From the NCBI RefSeq assembly GCF_030486595.1, contig NZ_JAUJZH010000010.1, forward strand, positions 124,001 through 188,000: 64,000 nt of DNA. The letters run 5' to 3'. The notes below the pieces were generated by a model, which searched no databases, had not been told where the DNA came from, and saw nothing but the letters and a program-made list of their open reading frames with translations. This document shows, in pieces, positions 8,473-19,189 of the stretch. The stretch comes from Variovorax ginsengisoli (GTDB lineage Bacteria; Pseudomonadota; Gammaproteobacteria; Burkholderiales; Burkholderiaceae_C). Both the position numbers and the translations under genes were made by a program. Position 1 is the first letter of the stretch. Each line of letters starts with the position of its first letter.

Positions 8473-9024
8473 ATGGCGGACATCGTCGTGGTTTTTCATT
8501 CGGGCTATGGCCATACGCAGCGCATCGCGCAGGCGGTGGCCGACGGCGCCGAGGCCCACCTGCTGGCGATCGACGCCGACGGCAATCTCCCGGCCCACGG
8601 CTGGGAGCTGCTGGCGGCGGCCGATGCGATCATCATGGGCGCGCCCACCTACATGGGCGGGCCGAGCTGGCAGTTCAAGAAGTTCGCCGACGCCTCCTCG
8701 AAGGTCTGGTACGTGCAGGGCTGGAAGAACAAGCTCTTCGCCGGCTTCAGCAACAGCGCCGCCATGAACGGCGACAAGGACGCCACGCTGACCTATCTCT
8801 GGCACCTGGCGATGCAGCACAGCGGGCTGTGGGTCAGCCTCGGGATCATGCCGAGCAACGACAAAGCGGCGACGCGCGACTCACTCAACTACGTCGGCGG
8901 CTACAACGGCCTGCTGACGACATCACCCACAGACGCGAGCCCGGCCGAAATGGCCCGCGGCGACTTCGACACCGCGCGCGCGTTTGGCGAGCGGGTCGCC
9001 GAGGTGGCAAGATCGCGGGCCTGA
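8473..9024 (+). CDS. Flavodoxin-fold NAD(P)H:quinone reductase-like protein (WrbA-related)
   Basis: The start is the ATG at 8473 behind AGGAAG, giving 183 residues. A TTG at 8449 would only add an unlikely tail. The FMN phosphate loop is HSGYGHTQRIAQ (about residues 8-19), and the isoalloxazine-binding segments are GAPTYMGGPSWQFKKF and GGYNGLLTTSP. These mark flavodoxin-like quinone reductases of the WrbA type. The TSPTDASPAEMARGDFDTAR tail is typical of the annotated flavodoxin family proteins. It probably makes two-electron reductions of quinones in the cytoplasm, which agrees with its DoxX and pirin neighbours. Confidence 0.85.
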   Translation: MADIVVVFHSGYGHTQRIAQAVADGAEAHLLAIDADGNLPAHGWELLAAADAIIMGAPTYMGGPSWQFKKFADASSKVWYVQGWKNKLFAGFSNSAAMNGDKDATLTYLWHLAMQHSGLWVSLGIMPSNDKAATRDSLNYVGGYNGLLTTSPTDASPAEMARGDFDTARAFGERVAEVARSRA

Positions 9025-9052
9025 TCCCGCAACCGCCCCACGGAGAACCCCG

Positions 9053-9967
9053 ATGACCGCACCGCTTCTGCTTCAACCCCACGACAAGGACCTCGGCGGC
9101 GGCTTCAAGGTGCGGCGATTGCTGCCGGCGGCGAAGCAGCGCTCGGTCGGCCCGTTCGTCTTCTTCGACCATTTCGGGCCGGCCACCGAGACGCCCGGCT
9201 CCGAGCACGACGTGCGCCCGCATCCGCACATCGGCCTGGCGACCGTCACCTATCTCTTCGAGGGCGCGATGATGCACCGCGACAGCCTCGGCAGCGTGCA
9301 GGAGATCCGCCCCGGCGCGATCAACTGGATGACCGCCGGGCGCGGCATCGTGCACTCCGAGCGCAAGCCCGACACGCTGCGCGATGCCACGTACGTCAAC
9401 CATGGCCTGCAGCTGTGGGTCGCCTTGCCCCAGGCCCACGAAGAAGTCGAGCCGAGCTTCGTCCACACGGCGGCGGCGGACATTCCGGCGCTGGAGGTGC
9501 AGGGTGTGCCGGTGCGGGTGCTGGTCGGCGAAGCGTTCGGCGTTCGTTCGCCGGTGACGACGCTGTCGCAGACCGTCTACCTCGACGTGGCATTGCCGGC
9601 CGGCGGGCGATTCGAACTGCCGGCGCTGGCGCGCGAGCTCGCGGTCTATCCGGTCGATGGCGACATCACGCTCGACGGCGAGCCGGTGGCGCAGCACCAG
9701 ATGGCGATGCTGGCCGAAGGCCAGGGCGGCGTGCTGGCCGCGCAGGGCGCGGTGCGGCTGGTGGTGATCGGCGGCGAGCCGCTCGACGGGCCGCGCTTCA
9801 TCACCTGGAACTTCGTCTCGAGCCGGCGCGAACGCATTCTCGAGGCCGGCGCCGACTGGGCCGCCCAGCGCATGGGCCAGGTGCCCGGCGAAACCGAATT
9901 CATCCCGCTGCCGGGGCATCCGTTCCAGGTGCAGCAGGCGGCGGATTCCGGCACGACGCCGGTCTGA
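9053..9967 (+). CDS. Pirin family protein (long type)
   Basis: The ATG at 9053 follows CGGAGAA and gives 304 residues, the usual size of the longer pirin group. Metal-binding residues are visible as RPHPHIGLATVTYLFEG (two His) and GRGIVHSERKP (His and Glu). A pirin C-terminal domain covers roughly residues 175-285, with SRRERILEAGADWAAQRMG near the end. It is the second pirin within 2 kb and differs clearly from the short one, so they are ancient paralogues rather than a recent duplication. Its gap to the flavodoxin is 28 bp, suggesting one operon. Confidence 0.9.
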   Translation: MTAPLLLQPHDKDLGGGFKVRRLLPAAKQRSVGPFVFFDHFGPATETPGSEHDVRPHPHIGLATVTYLFEGAMMHRDSLGSVQEIRPGAINWMTAGRGIVHSERKPDTLRDATYVNHGLQLWVALPQAHEEVEPSFVHTAAADIPALEVQGVPVRVLVGEAFGVRSPVTTLSQTVYLDVALPAGGRFELPALARELAVYPVDGDITLDGEPVAQHQMAMLAEGQGGVLAAQGAVRLVVIGGEPLDGPRFITWNFVSSRRERILEAGADWAAQRMGQVPGETEFIPLPGHPFQVQQAADSGTTPV

Positions 9968-9970
9968 GCC

Positions 9971-10756
9971 TCAGTTCTTGAGCGCCAGGTCCGGGTCTTC
10001 CGAGGCCCGCGCGCTGGCGCGGTTCGAACGCGCGCTCAGGTCCGGCGCCAGCGATTCGCGGCCGTCGAACACGAAGCACTCGCCGTGGTAGTGCGCACCG
10101 CCGACCTGTTCGAAATACTTTAGGATGCCGCCTTCGAGCTGCAGCACGTCGGCCAGGCCGGCCTCGCGCATCAGGATCGCGGCCTTCTCGCAGCGGATGC
10201 CCCCGGTGCAGAAGCTGACCACGGTCTTGCCGGCCAGGTCGCCGGCGTGCTGGCTCAGCGCCTTCGGGAACTCGGTGAACTTGCCGATCCGCCAGTCGAT
10301 CGCGCCGTCGAAGGTGCCGTGGTCGACCTCGAAGGCATTGCGGGTGTCGAGCAGCGCGACCGGCTTGCCGGCGTCGTCGTGCCCCTGGTCGAGCCAGCGC
10401 TTGAGCGTCGGGGCGTCGACGCCCGGCGCCCGGCCTGCGGCCGGCTGGATCGCCGGATGGTCCATCCGGATGATCTCGCGCTTCAGCTTGACCAGCATGC
10501 GCCGGAACGGCTGCGCCTGCGACCAGCTCTCCTTGGCCTCAAGGTCGGCAAAACGAGGATCGGCGCGCAGTTCCGCGAGGAAGGCGTGGACCTTCTCTTT
10601 TTCCCCGGCGAGGAACAGGTTGATGCCTTCAGGCGCGAGCAGGATGGTGCCCTTGAGCGCCAGCGCATGGGTGCGTGCACGCAAGTGCTCGCGCAGCTCG
10701 GCGCTGTCGGCGATGCCGACGAATTTGTAAGCGGCGATGTTCAGTATTTCTTGCAC
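9971..10756 (-). CDS. trhO: Oxygen-dependent tRNA uridine(34) hydroxylase (YceA-type rhodanese)
   Basis: TrhO uses oxygen to make 5-hydroxyuridine at position 34 of some tRNAs. The N-terminal part contains the signature [16 protein letters not shown], and the rhodanese domain has [14 protein letters not shown], whose first Cys (about 184) is the catalytic position. The GTG at 10756 is taken as the start because [15 protein letters not shown] aligns with known N-termini. The alternative ATG at 10786 would run into the shared promoter region. At 261 residues it is a compact form of the family. A TACAAT box sits 9 bp before the GTG, so the message may have little or no leader. Confidence 0.88.
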   Translation of the reverse strand: MQEILNIAAYKFVGIADSAELREHLRARTHALALKGTILLAPEGINLFLAGEKEKVHAFLAELRADPRFADLEAKESWSQAQPFRRMLVKLKREIIRMDHPAIQPAAGRAPGVDAPTLKRWLDQGHDDAGKPVALLDTRNAFEVDHGTFDGAIDWRIGKFTEFPKALSQHAGDLAGKTVVSFCTGGIRCEKAAILMREAGLADVLQLEGGILKYFEQVGGAHYHGECFVFDGRESLAPDLSARSNRASARASEDPDLALKN

Positions 10757-10765
10757 GGGGCGCGA

Positions 10766-10771
10766 TTGTAG
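10766..10771 (-). promoter_or_regulatory. Candidate -10 box for trhO (TACAAT)
   Basis: TACAAT on the minus strand ends nine bases before the GTG at 10756. Transcription starting 6-8 bases downstream would begin at or next to the start codon. No good -35 hexamer is visible at the right distance. Confidence 0.4.
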
Positions 10772-10805
10772 GGATGCCCGCATCACATCGTGGAGGCGGC
10801 GTTTT

Positions 10806-10811
10806 CTACAA
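10806..10811 (+). promoter_or_regulatory. Candidate -10 box for dnaE (TACAAT)
   Basis: TACAAT ends seven bases before the dnaE ATG at 10819, so a normal start site would fall on the A of the ATG. No Shine-Dalgarno sequence precedes that ATG. A -35 box is not evident. Confidence 0.4.
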
Positions 10812-10818
10812 TGGCCGG

Positions 10819-13800
10819 ATGTTCGTTCACCTGCGCCTGCACACCGAGTTTTCCGTCGTCGACGGCACCAACCGCATCGATGAAGTCGTCAAGGCCGCGG
10901 CCGCCGACGGCCAGCCCTCGCTGGCGATCACCGACCTCAACAACCTGTTTGGCGCCGTCAAGTTCTACAAGGAGGCGCGCGGCAAGGGCGTCAAGCCGGT
11001 GCTGGGCGCCGAAATCCATGTCGAAGGCCTGGGCGCCGAGCCGGGCGCGCTGACCCGCATCGTCCTGCTGGTGCAAAACAAGGAAGGCTACCTGCACCTG
11101 TCCGAGCTGCTGGCGCGCGCCTGGACCCAGAACGTGGGCCGCGGCCAGGCCCAGGCGGCCTGCAAGCTGGCCTGGCTCGAGGAACTGCAGGGCGGCCTGA
11201 TCGCGCTGTCGGGCGCGCAGGCCGGACCGCTCGGCGCGGCGCTGCTGCAGGGCCACGAAGAGCGCGCCGCCGAGATCGCACTGCAGCTCGCCGGCCTGTT
11301 CCCGCACCGCTTCTATATCGAGCTGCAGCGGGCCGGCCGGCCCGACGACGAGCCGCACGTGGTCGCCGCCGTCAAGCTCGCCGCGCGCCTCAGGCTGCCG
11401 GTGGTCGCGACCCATCCGGTGCAGTTCGCCACCGCCGACGACTACGAGGCGCACGAGGCACGGGTCTGCATCTCCGAGGGCGAGATCCTCGGCAACCCGC
11501 GCCGGGTGCGCAAGTTCACGCGCGAGCAGTATTTCAAGTCCTCGGCCGAGATGGCGGCGCTGTTCGCCGACGTGCCGAGCGCGTTGGCCAACACGGTCGA
11601 GATCGCCAAGCGCTGCAACCTCACGCTGGTGCTCGGCAAGCCGCAGCTGCCGAACTTCCCGACGCCCAATGGCATGCCGATCGAGGAGTACTTCCGCGTC
11701 GCCTCGTTCGAAGGGCTCGAAGAGCGCCTGGCGCACCTGTACCCCGACGCCGCCAAGCGCGATGCCGAGCGGCCGCGCTACGTCGAGCGGCTCGAGTTCG
11801 AGATCAACACGATCCTGAAGATGGGCTTTCCGGGCTACTTCCTGATCGTCGGCGACTTCATCAACTGGGCCAAGAAGAACGGCTGTCCAGTCGGTCCGGG
11901 CCGGGGCTCGGGTGCCGGCTCGCTGGTGGCCTACGCGCTCAAGATCACCGACCTCGACCCGCTCGAATACAAGCTGCTGTTCGAACGCTTCCTGAACCCC
12001 GAGCGGGTCTCGATGCCCGACTTCGACATCGACTTCTGCCAGGGCAACCGCGACCGCGTGATCGACTACGTCAAGGACAAGTACGGGCGCGACGCGGTGA
12101 GCCAGATCGCCACCTTCGGCACCATGGCCGCGCGGGCCGCGATCCGCGACGTCGGCCGGGTGCTCGACATGAGCTACATGTTCTGCGACGGCGTCAGCAA
12201 GCTGATCCCGAACAAGCCCGGCAAGCCGGTCACGATCCAGTACCCGCCGGCGGACCTGTCGGAAGCCGACCGGGAAAAGTACGCGATCGCCGCCGAGCCG
12301 CAGCTCGCCGCCCGCATCGAGAAGGAAGAAGAAGTCCGCATGCTGGTCGAGCTGGCGCAGAAGCTCGAAGGCATGACCCGCAACATCGGCATGCACGCGG
12401 GCGGCGTGCTGATCGCGCCGGGCAAGCTCACCGACTTCTGCCCGCTCTACCAGCAGCCGGGCAGCGATTCGGCCGTGAGCCAGTACGACAAGGACGACGT
12501 CGAGGCCGTGGGCCTGGTCAAGTTCGACTTCCTGGGCCTGGCCACGCTGACCATCCTGGAGATCGCCAAGGACTTCATCGTCGCCCGCCACAAGGGCCAG
12601 GAGAACTTCGCCTTCGAGAACATCCCGCTCAACGACGTGCCCACCTACAAGCTCTTCTCCGAGGGCAAGACCGAGGCCGTGTTCCAGTTCGAATCGCGCG
12701 GCATGCAGGGCATGCTGAAGGACGCGCGGCCGACCCGCCTCGAGGATCTGATCGCGCTCAACGCGCTGTACCGCCCGGGCCCGATGGACCTGATCCCCAG
12801 CTTCGTGGCGCGCAAGCACGGGCGCGAGCCGGTCGAGTATCCGCATCCGCTGGTGGCCGAGATGCTGTCCGAGACCTACGGGATCATGGTCTATCAAGAG
12901 CAGGTGATGCAGACGGCGCAGATCCTGGGCGGCTACTCGCTCGGCGGCGCCGACCTGCTGCGCCGCGCGATGGGCAAGAAGAAGGCCGAGGAAATGGCCG
13001 AGCACCGCGAGATCTTCCGCAAGGGCGCGGCCAAGAACGACATCGACCAGAAGAAGGCCGACGAGATCTTCGACCTGATGGAGAAGTTCGCGGGCTACGG
13101 CTTCAACAAGTCGCACGCGGCCGCCTACTCGCTGCTGGCGTACCACACGGGCTGGCTGAAGGTCCACTACACGGCCGAGTTCTTCTGCGCCAACATGACG
13201 GTGGAAATGGACGACACCGACAAGCTCAAGGTGCTGTTCGAGGACGCCCAGAAGAACTTCGGCATCAGCTTCGAGCCGCCGGACGTGAACCGCGGCAACT
13301 ACCGCTTCGAGCCGGTGACCGACCGCGTGATCCGCTACGGACTGGGCGCGGTCAAGGGCACGGGCCAGCTCGCGGTCGAGGCCATCGTGAAGGCGCGCGA
13401 GGAGGGCGGCGCGTTCACGAGCCTGTTCGACTTCTGCGTGCGCGTCGACCGCCAGCGCATCAACAAGCGCACCGTCGAGGCCCTGATCAAGGCCGGCGCC
13501 TTCGACGCGATCCAGCAGAACCGGGCCTCGCTGATCGCCTCGGTCGATCGCGCCTTCGAATTCGCCAACGCGACCCAGGCCAACGTGGCGCAGGCCGACA
13601 TCTTCGGCGACTGCGAGCACGGCTCGGCGGCCCAGGAGCCCGGCCTGGTCGACGCCACGCCCTGGGGCGTCAAGGAGCGGCTCACCTACGAGAAGACGGC
13701 CGTTGGCTTCTACCTGTCGGGCCACCTGTTCGACGAGGTCGAGCACGAGGTGCGGCGCTTCTGCAAGCGTGAGATCGACGAGCTGCTCGACAGCCGTGAG

Positions 13801-14319
13801 CCCCAGGTGATCGCCGGCATCGTGAGCGACTTCCGGGTCATCAACGGCCAGCGCGGCCGGCTCGCGATCTTCAAGCTCGACGACAAGTCGGGCGCGATCG
13901 ACGGCACCGCCGACGAAGCGCTATTCAATGCCAACCGCAACGTGCTCAAGGACGACGAGCTGGTGATCGTCAGCGGTCGCCTGCAGCCCGGCCGCGGCGG
14001 TTTCGAGGCCCGCTTCCAGGTCCAGCAGGTCTGGGACCTGGCCACGGCGCGCTGCCGCTTCGGCAAGTTCCTGCGCGTGGCGGTGAACGGCAAGGCGCCC
14101 GACATCGCGCGGCTGGTCAAGGACTTCCCGCCCCGCACCGAGCAGAGCGAACACGGCGAGCTGCGGCAGGGGCTGGGCGTGCGCCTGTCGATGGAGCGCG
14201 GCGGTGCGCAGGTCGAACTGCAGTTGGGCGAGCGGGCCAAGTTCTTCCCCACCGATGCGGCGCTGGCCAGCTGGACGGCGCAGGCCGACGCCGGCAAGGC
14301 GGCGGTGGTCTACGAGTAG
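10819..14319 (+). CDS. dnaE: DNA polymerase III alpha subunit
   Basis: This is the replicative polymerase catalytic subunit. From the ATG at 10819 it has 1166 residues, close to E. coli DnaE (1160). The PHP domain comes first ([15 protein letters not shown]). The catalytic aspartates sit in [15 protein letters not shown] near residue 400 and in the later [10 protein letters not shown] segment. QADIFG near 925 is the beta-clamp-binding motif, and an OB fold follows ([21 protein letters not shown] type segment, about 995-1070). Upstream frame up to 10675 is rejected because it overlaps trhO. It is transcribed alone and converges on tolA. Confidence 0.98.
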   Translation: MFVHLRLHTEFSVVDGTNRIDEVVKAAAADGQPSLAITDLNNLFGAVKFYKEARGKGVKPVLGAEIHVEGLGAEPGALTRIVLLVQNKEGYLHLSELLARAWTQNVGRGQAQAACKLAWLEELQGGLIALSGAQAGPLGAALLQGHEERAAEIALQLAGLFPHRFYIELQRAGRPDDEPHVVAAVKLAARLRLPVVATHPVQFATADDYEAHEARVCISEGEILGNPRRVRKFTREQYFKSSAEMAALFADVPSALANTVEIAKRCNLTLVLGKPQLPNFPTPNGMPIEEYFRVASFEGLEERLAHLYPDAAKRDAERPRYVERLEFEINTILKMGFPGYFLIVGDFINWAKKNGCPVGPGRGSGAGSLVAYALKITDLDPLEYKLLFERFLNPERVSMPDFDIDFCQGNRDRVIDYVKDKYGRDAVSQIATFGTMAARAAIRDVGRVLDMSYMFCDGVSKLIPNKPGKPVTIQYPPADLSEADREKYAIAAEPQLAARIEKEEEVRMLVELAQKLEGMTRNIGMHAGGVLIAPGKLTDFCPLYQQPGSDSAVSQYDKDDVEAVGLVKFDFLGLATLTILEIAKDFIVARHKGQENFAFENIPLNDVPTYKLFSEGKTEAVFQFESRGMQGMLKDARPTRLEDLIALNALYRPGPMDLIPSFVARKHGREPVEYPHPLVAEMLSETYGIMVYQEQVMQTAQILGGYSLGGADLLRRAMGKKKAEEMAEHREIFRKGAAKNDIDQKKADEIFDLMEKFAGYGFNKSHAAAYSLLAYHTGWLKVHYTAEFFCANMTVEMDDTDKLKVLFEDAQKNFGISFEPPDVNRGNYRFEPVTDRVIRYGLGAVKGTGQLAVEAIVKAREEGGAFTSLFDFCVRVDRQRINKRTVEALIKAGAFDAIQQNRASLIASVDRAFEFANATQANVAQADIFGDCEHGSAAQEPGLVDATPWGVKERLTYEKTAVGFYLSGHLFDEVEHEVRRFCKREIDELLDSREPQVIAGIVSDFRVINGQRGRLAIFKLDDKSGAIDGTADEALFNANRNVLKDDELVIVSGRLQPGRGGFEARFQVQQVWDLATARCRFGKFLRVAVNGKAPDIARLVKDFPPRTEQSEHGELRQGLGVRLSMERGGAQVELQLGERAKFFPTDAALASWTAQADAGKAAVVYE

Positions 14320-14408
14320 ACCGGCGCATGTTCAGGCGCGACCGTGAGCTGTTCCTGCTGCTCAACGCGGGTTGAGCGCAGGGCGCAGCGCATAGAACCC
14401 AGGCCGGG

Positions 14409-15377
14409 TCAGCGCTTCGGCCGCAGCGTCACGATCAATCGCGCGGGCACGGTGCCGTCGATGTCGCGCGGCAGCTTTTCGGTTTTCTGCAAGGCGCGCA
14501 GGGCGGCGTCGTCCCAGTTCGGCAGGCCGCTGGTCTTGACCAGCTGCGGGGTGCCGACGATGGTGCCATCGGGCGCCAGCCGGACGTCGAACTCGGCGCC
14601 CGGATTGCCGCTCACCAGATCGGCGTCGGGGAACACGACGTTCGGCCGCACCGCGGCGGCGACCTTGCCGCCGTAGCTGCCCGACGGGCCCGACGACTTC
14701 GCGGCAGCGCCTTCTCCACCCGAACCGGCCATCGCCTGCATCCGCTTGAGCGTGGCCGCCCGATCGGCGGCCGCCTGCGCAGTCTGCTTGGCCTCGGCTT
14801 CCTTTTTCTTCGCGGCTTCAGCCTGCTTGGCGGCCTCGGCCTCCTTGCGCTTCTGCTCGGCGAGCTTCTTCTGTTCTTCCTTCTTGCGCTCGGCCTCGTC
14901 CTCGGCGCGCTCGCGTGCCTCGGCCTCGCGCTTTTCCTGCGCCGCCTTCTTCTGGGCCTCGAGCTTCTTCTGCTGCTGGGCCTGCTGCTCGAGTTCGCGC
15001 TCCTTCTGCTCCTTCAGTTCCTTTTGCTTCTTCTCGCGTTCGAGGGCAATGTCGGGCGCCTTCGGCGCAGGCGTCGGCTCCGGCGGTCGAAGCGCCTGAG
15101 GCGGTGGCGGCGGAGGGGGAGGCGGCGGTGGGGCAGGGGTCGGCGTCGGGACCGGCGGCACTGGCACCGGTGCAACGGCGCGCGGCGCGGCCTGCTGCAC
15201 CGTGCTCGACCACAGTTCGGCCTCGACGGCGTCGTTCTCGGCCTCGCGGCGCCAGTTCACGCCCCAGGTCAGGGCGGCGATCAGCAGCGCATGGGCGACC
15301 AGGGCCAGCGCGACAGCGCGCGGCGTGCCGCGCTGCGGCGGCGGCGCAAATTCGGGGCGGTCGGCAGCGAGCGACAC
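14409..15377 (-). CDS. tolA: Cell envelope integrity protein TolA (TonB-like C-terminus)
   Basis: TolA links the inner-membrane TolQR motor to outer-membrane partners. The 322 residues show one N-terminal membrane span (about 20-42), a proline-rich tract (about 70-105), a long Lys/Glu/Ala coiled coil (about 110-215) and a C-terminal TonB/TolA domain ending ARLIVTLRPKR. The start is a GTG at 15377, immediately after the tolR TAA, so translation is coupled. It is the last gene of the long minus-strand run. tolB and pal, which often follow, are absent because dnaE converges here. Confidence 0.92.
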   Translation of the reverse strand: MSLAADRPEFAPPPQRGTPRAVALALVAHALLIAALTWGVNWRREAENDAVEAELWSSTVQQAAPRAVAPVPVPPVPTPTPAPPPPPPPPPPPQALRPPEPTPAPKAPDIALEREKKQKELKEQKERELEQQAQQQKKLEAQKKAAQEKREAEARERAEDEAERKKEEQKKLAEQKRKEAEAAKQAEAAKKKEAEAKQTAQAAADRAATLKRMQAMAGSGGEGAAAKSSGPSGSYGGKVAAAVRPNVVFPDADLVSGNPGAEFDVRLAPDGTIVGTPQLVKTSGLPNWDDAALRALQKTEKLPRDIDGTVPARLIVTLRPKR

Positions 15378-15815
<438 letters not shown>

Positions 15816-15831
15816 GGTGCGGTGCTCCGGT

Positions 15832-16545
15832 TCAGCGGCCGGCCGGGGTCACCGACGCCGGGTTCACGTGGGCCGTGAGGTTGCGCTGCAGGATGTTCGA
15901 GAACTCTTCGATGAAGGTCTCGAGCGCGATCGCGATCTTGTCGATCTCGCGGGCGAAGCGGTTGTAGGCGACGACCGCCGGGATCGCCGCGAACAGGCCG
16001 ATCGCGGTGGCGACCAGCGCTTCGGCGATGCCGGGCGCCACGGTGGAGAGCGTCACCTGCGCCAGCGCCGCGAGGCCGGTGAAGGCATGCATGATCCCCC
16101 AGACCGTGCCGAACAGGCCCACATAGGGCGAGACCGAGCCGACCGTGGCGAGGAAGGACAGGTTCTGCTCGACCGCATCGAGCTCGCGCTGGTAGCTGGC
16201 CCGCATGGCGCGGCGCGAGCCGTCGAGCAGGGTGCCGGTGTCGGACACGTGGCGCTCGCGCAGCTTCTGATATTCGCGCATGCCGGAGGCGAAGATGCGC
16301 TCCATCGGGCCGGCGAACTTGGCGTTCTGGGCCGCCGAGGAGAACAGCTCGTTGAGGCTGGTGCCGGACCAGAAGTCGCGCTCGAACTCCTCGTTGAGCG
16401 AGCGGGTGCGCTTGAGCGCGAAGTACTTGCGGAAGATGGCCGCCCAGCTGGCGACGGACACCACGATCAGCAGCAGCACCACGAGCTGCACCGGCAGGCT
16501 GGCGTGGAGCAGGAGGGAGAGTATCGACAGGTCTTGTTGATTCAT
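15832..16545 (-). CDS. tolQ: Tol-Pal system protein TolQ (MotA/TolQ/ExbB proton channel)
   Basis: TolQ is the polytopic inner-membrane part of the TolQR motor. The 237-residue protein has an N-terminal span (VQLVVLLLIVVSVASWAAIF), a cytoplasmic loop, and two C-terminal spans with the family segments GLFGTVWGIMHAF and EALVATAIGLFAAIPAVVAYNRF. The ATG at 16545 overlaps the ybgC stop as ATGA. Gene order ybgC-tolQ-tolR-tolA is the normal one for proteobacteria. Confidence 0.95.
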   Translation of the reverse strand: MNQQDLSILSLLLHASLPVQLVVLLLIVVSVASWAAIFRKYFALKRTRSLNEEFERDFWSGTSLNELFSSAAQNAKFAGPMERIFASGMREYQKLRERHVSDTGTLLDGSRRAMRASYQRELDAVEQNLSFLATVGSVSPYVGLFGTVWGIMHAFTGLAALAQVTLSTVAPGIAEALVATAIGLFAAIPAVVAYNRFAREIDKIAIALETFIEEFSNILQRNLTAHVNPASVTPAGR

Positions 16546-16994
16546 GGCTTGAGAGGTTGAGACATGGAGCCCGCGACGCGCTCGAGGGTTCCCGAAACCT
16601 GGCGCGGGATGCGTGCGGGCCGCAGGCTGGCCGCATCGACCCAGCCGATGCGGATCGTGCCTTCGCACAGCAGGGCAGGGCCCGATGTTGCGTCTTGCTC
16701 CGAATTTGATAGCACGCGCTGGGCGATTATCAGTGACGCCGAGCCGATTTGACGCAGCTCGGCTGTAACCAGCAGTTCGTCGTCGAGCCGGGCCGGACGG
16801 TGGTACTTGAGCTGCGTCTCGATCACCACGAAGATGCCGCCCGTGTCCTCGCGCAGCTGCCGCTGGGCGATGCCCAGGGAGCGCAGCCACTCGGTGCGGG
16901 CGCGCTCCATGAACTTCAGGTAGTTGGCGTAGAACACGATGCCGCCGGCATCGGTGTCCTCCCAGTAGACGCGGATGGGCAGCGCAAAGCTCAT
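16542..16994 (-). CDS. ybgC: Tol-Pal-associated acyl-CoA thioesterase
   Basis: The 150-residue hot-dog-fold protein has the family motif RVYWEDTDAGGIVFYANYLKFMERARTE written here in pieces: VYWEDTDAGG near residue 10 and FYANYLKFMERAR after it. Asp15 is the catalytic position. YbgC hydrolyses acyl-CoA or acyl-ACP and is almost always placed before tolQ. The ATG at 16994 lies 4 bp after the aminotransferase stop. Longer frames upstream overlap the aminotransferase and were not used. Confidence 0.93.
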   Translation of the reverse strand: MSFALPIRVYWEDTDAGGIVFYANYLKFMERARTEWLRSLGIAQRQLREDTGGIFVVIETQLKYHRPARLDDELLVTAELRQIGSASLIIAQRVLSNSEQDATSGPALLCEGTIRIGWVDAASLRPARIPRQVSGTLERVAGSMSQPLKP

Positions 16995-16998
16995 TCGG

Positions 16999-18198
16999 TC
17001 AGGCGGCAACGGCGGCGCCGGCCCAGGCGCGCAGGCGGGCCACCGACTCCTCGAGGTGCGCCATCGAGCTGGCGGTCGAGAAGCGGATGAAGCGCCCGGT
17101 CTCGGCACTGCCGAAGTCGCGCCCGGGCGTGACCGCGACATGGGCTTGCTGCATCGCCTCGAAGGCGAAATCCCAGCTGCCGTCGATGCCGAGCTTCTCG
17201 GCCAACGAGGAGCAGTCGGCCCAGGCGTAGAAGGCACCGTCGGGCATCACCGGCACCTGGAGCCCCAGCGCGTTCAGCTGCGGGATGAACCAGTCGCGAC
17301 GGGCCTTGAATTCGGCCCGGCGGCGCTCGTATTCGGCGATGCTGTCGGCCTCGAAGCAGGCCAGCGCCGCGTATTGCGAGACCGTGCTGGCGCAGATGAA
17401 CAGGTTTTGCGCCAGGCGTTCGACCGCCGGCACCAGGGCATCGGGCACCACCAGCCAGCCGAGCCGCCAGCCGGTCATGTTGAAGTACTTGCTGAAGCTG
17501 TTGATGCTGATGACCTGGTCGTCGATCGCCAGCGCGGTCTGGCCGAACTGGTCGTCGTACGACAGGCCGAGGTAGATCTCGTCGATCAGCGTGATCCCGC
17601 CGCGCGCGCTCACGACCTCGTGGATGCGGCGCAGTTCGCCAGGCGCGATCGAGGTGCCTGTCGGGTTCGAAGGCGAAGCCAGCAGCACGCCGCGGGTGCG
17701 CTCGGTCCAGGCCGCCTCGACCTTGGCGGCGCTGAGCTGGAAGCGTTCGGCCGCGGTGGTCGGCACCAGCACCGCGCGGCCGTCGGCCGCGGTCACGAAG
17801 TGGCGGTTGCAGGGATAGCTGGGGTCGGGCAGCAGCATCTCGTCGTCGGCCTCGATGAGTGCCAGGCAGGCCAGCTGCAGCGCGGCCGAGGCCCCGGCCG
17901 TGATGACGATGCGGCGGGCCGGCACGTCGACCTTGAAGCGCTCGGCGTACCAGCCGCTGATGCGTTCGCGCAGGTGCTCGAGGCCGGTGGCCTGGGTGTA
18001 CTGCGTGGCGCCGGCACGCACGGCGCGCGCGGCGGCTTCCTGCACCAACGGCGGCGCCGTGAAATCGGGCTCGCCAATGTTCAGGAAGATCATCGGCCGG
18101 TCGGTGTGGGCGACCTCGCGCGCCAGCTTGGAGGCCGCCTTCGCGACCTCCATGACGTAGAACGGCTCGATGCGTTCGGCCCGCTGCGAAATCCTCAT
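16999..18198 (-). CDS. Pyridoxal-phosphate aminotransferase, class I (AspC-like)
   Basis: The 399-residue cytoplasmic enzyme has the type I fold of aspartate-type aminotransferases. Visible landmarks are [13 protein letters not shown] near residue 40, the PLP-stacking region [14 protein letters not shown], the [10 protein letters not shown] motif, and the Schiff-base lysine in [17 protein letters not shown]. The amino-acid substrate cannot be told. The ATG at 18198 overlaps the nusB stop as ATGA, and only 4 bp separate its end from ybgC, so it is embedded in the rib-nusB-tol transcript. Confidence 0.9.
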   Translation of the reverse strand: MRISQRAERIEPFYVMEVAKAASKLAREVAHTDRPMIFLNIGEPDFTAPPLVQEAAARAVRAGATQYTQATGLEHLRERISGWYAERFKVDVPARRIVITAGASAALQLACLALIEADDEMLLPDPSYPCNRHFVTAADGRAVLVPTTAAERFQLSAAKVEAAWTERTRGVLLASPSNPTGTSIAPGELRRIHEVVSARGGITLIDEIYLGLSYDDQFGQTALAIDDQVISINSFSKYFNMTGWRLGWLVVPDALVPAVERLAQNLFICASTVSQYAALACFEADSIAEYERRRAEFKARRDWFIPQLNALGLQVPVMPDGAFYAWADCSSLAEKLGIDGSWDFAFEAMQQAHVAVTPGRDFGSAETGRFIRFSTASSMAHLEESVARLRAWAGAAVAA

Positions 18199-18728
18199 GG
18201 CTTTGCCTTGCCCGACAAGCGGTCCGCCTCCACCTCGTCGGGACGCAGTTGGGGCGCCAGGCCGTTGAGCACCGCGTTGACGTACTTGTGACCGTCGGTG
18301 CCGCCGAATTCCTTGGCCAGCTCGATGCACTCGTTGAGCACCACGCGCCAGGGCACGTCGAGGCAATGCTTGAACTCGTAGACGCCGATCCACATCACGC
18401 CATGCTCGATCGGCGAGATCTCCTCCAGCTTGCGGTCGAGCAGGGGCACGATCAGGGCGTCGAGCTCGTCGGCGCTTTCGATCGACCCGTGCAACAGTGC
18501 GTCGTAGTGCGCGGCGTCGGCCTTGTGGAAGCCGGCCAGGTCACGGGTGAACTGGTCGATCGAGGCGGCGTCGTTTCGACCCACGAGGTGCTGGTAGAGA
18601 GCCTGCAAGGCGAACTCGCGGGCCCGGCTGCGGTTCGACTTGGCGGCGGCCTTGCGCGCCCCGGTGCTGGTGAGCCCGGTGCGGGTCTGGCGCGGCTTGC
18701 CGCTGGATGATTTGGTGTCTTCGGTCAT
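18195..18728 (-). CDS. nusB: Transcription antitermination factor NusB
   Basis: NusB binds the boxA RNA of rRNA operons with NusE for antitermination. The 177-residue protein has a basic, probably disordered N-terminus of about 30 residues, then the helical NusB domain: [17 protein letters not shown], and the C-terminal [19 protein letters not shown] followed by [10 protein letters not shown], both typical. It overlaps ribH by 4 bp upstream and the aminotransferase by 4 bp downstream. The ribH-nusB pairing is widespread in proteobacteria. Confidence 0.96.
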   Translation of the reverse strand: MTEDTKSSSGKPRQTRTGLTSTGARKAAAKSNRSRAREFALQALYQHLVGRNDAASIDQFTRDLAGFHKADAAHYDALLHGSIESADELDALIVPLLDRKLEEISPIEHGVMWIGVYEFKHCLDVPWRVVLNECIELAKEFGGTDGHKYVNAVLNGLAPQLRPDEVEADRLSGKAKP

Positions 18729-19189
18729 GAAAGGGTGGCGAGCAGCTGCGCCATCTCGACCGCCACGCGCGCGGCGTCGCGGCCCTTGTCGGTCTGTCGC
18801 GCCACGGCTTGTTCGAGGTTCTCGGTGGTCAGGATCGCGTTGGCGATCGGGATGCGGTAGTCGAGCGCCAGCCGGCTGACGCTGGCGCCGGACTCGTTGG
18901 CCACCAACTCGAAGTGGTAGGTCTCGCCGCGGATGATGCAGCCCAGCGCCACCAGGGCGTCGTAGCGCTCGCGCTCGGCCAGCGCCTGCAGCGCCACCGG
19001 AACTTCGAGCGCGCCAGGCACGCTCACGTGCTCGATGTCGTCGTCGGCGACGCCGAGCGCCGCGAGTTCATCGCGGCAGGCCTTGGCCAATGCGTCCGTG
19101 ATGTCTTCGTTGAATCGCGCCTGCACGATCCCGATGCGCAGGCCCTTGCCGTCGAGCGCGACGTCGGCGCCCTTGTTCGCGTGTTGCAT
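18725..19189 (-). CDS. ribH: 6,7-dimethyl-8-ribityllumazine synthase
   Basis: RibH condenses the ribityl-aminouracil with dihydroxybutanone phosphate to give lumazine, the penultimate step of riboflavin synthesis. The 154-residue protein shows [42 protein letters not shown] and the C-terminal [15 protein letters not shown], all family hallmarks. The ATG at 19189 overlaps the upstream gene's stop as TGATG. Confidence 0.97.
   Translation of the reverse strand: MQHANKGADVALDGKGLRIGIVQARFNEDITDALAKACRDELAALGVADDDIEHVSVPGALEVPVALQALAERERYDALVALGCIIRGETYHFELVANESGASVSRLALDYRIPIANAILTTENLEQAVARQTDKGRDAARVAVEMAQLLATLS

Noticed and set aside
10783..13746. A 987-codon open frame antisense to dnaE
   Set aside because: The G+C-rich third positions of dnaE leave few stops on the opposite strand. 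The translation is His/Arg/Val/Leu-rich with no known domain, and dnaE itself is certain.
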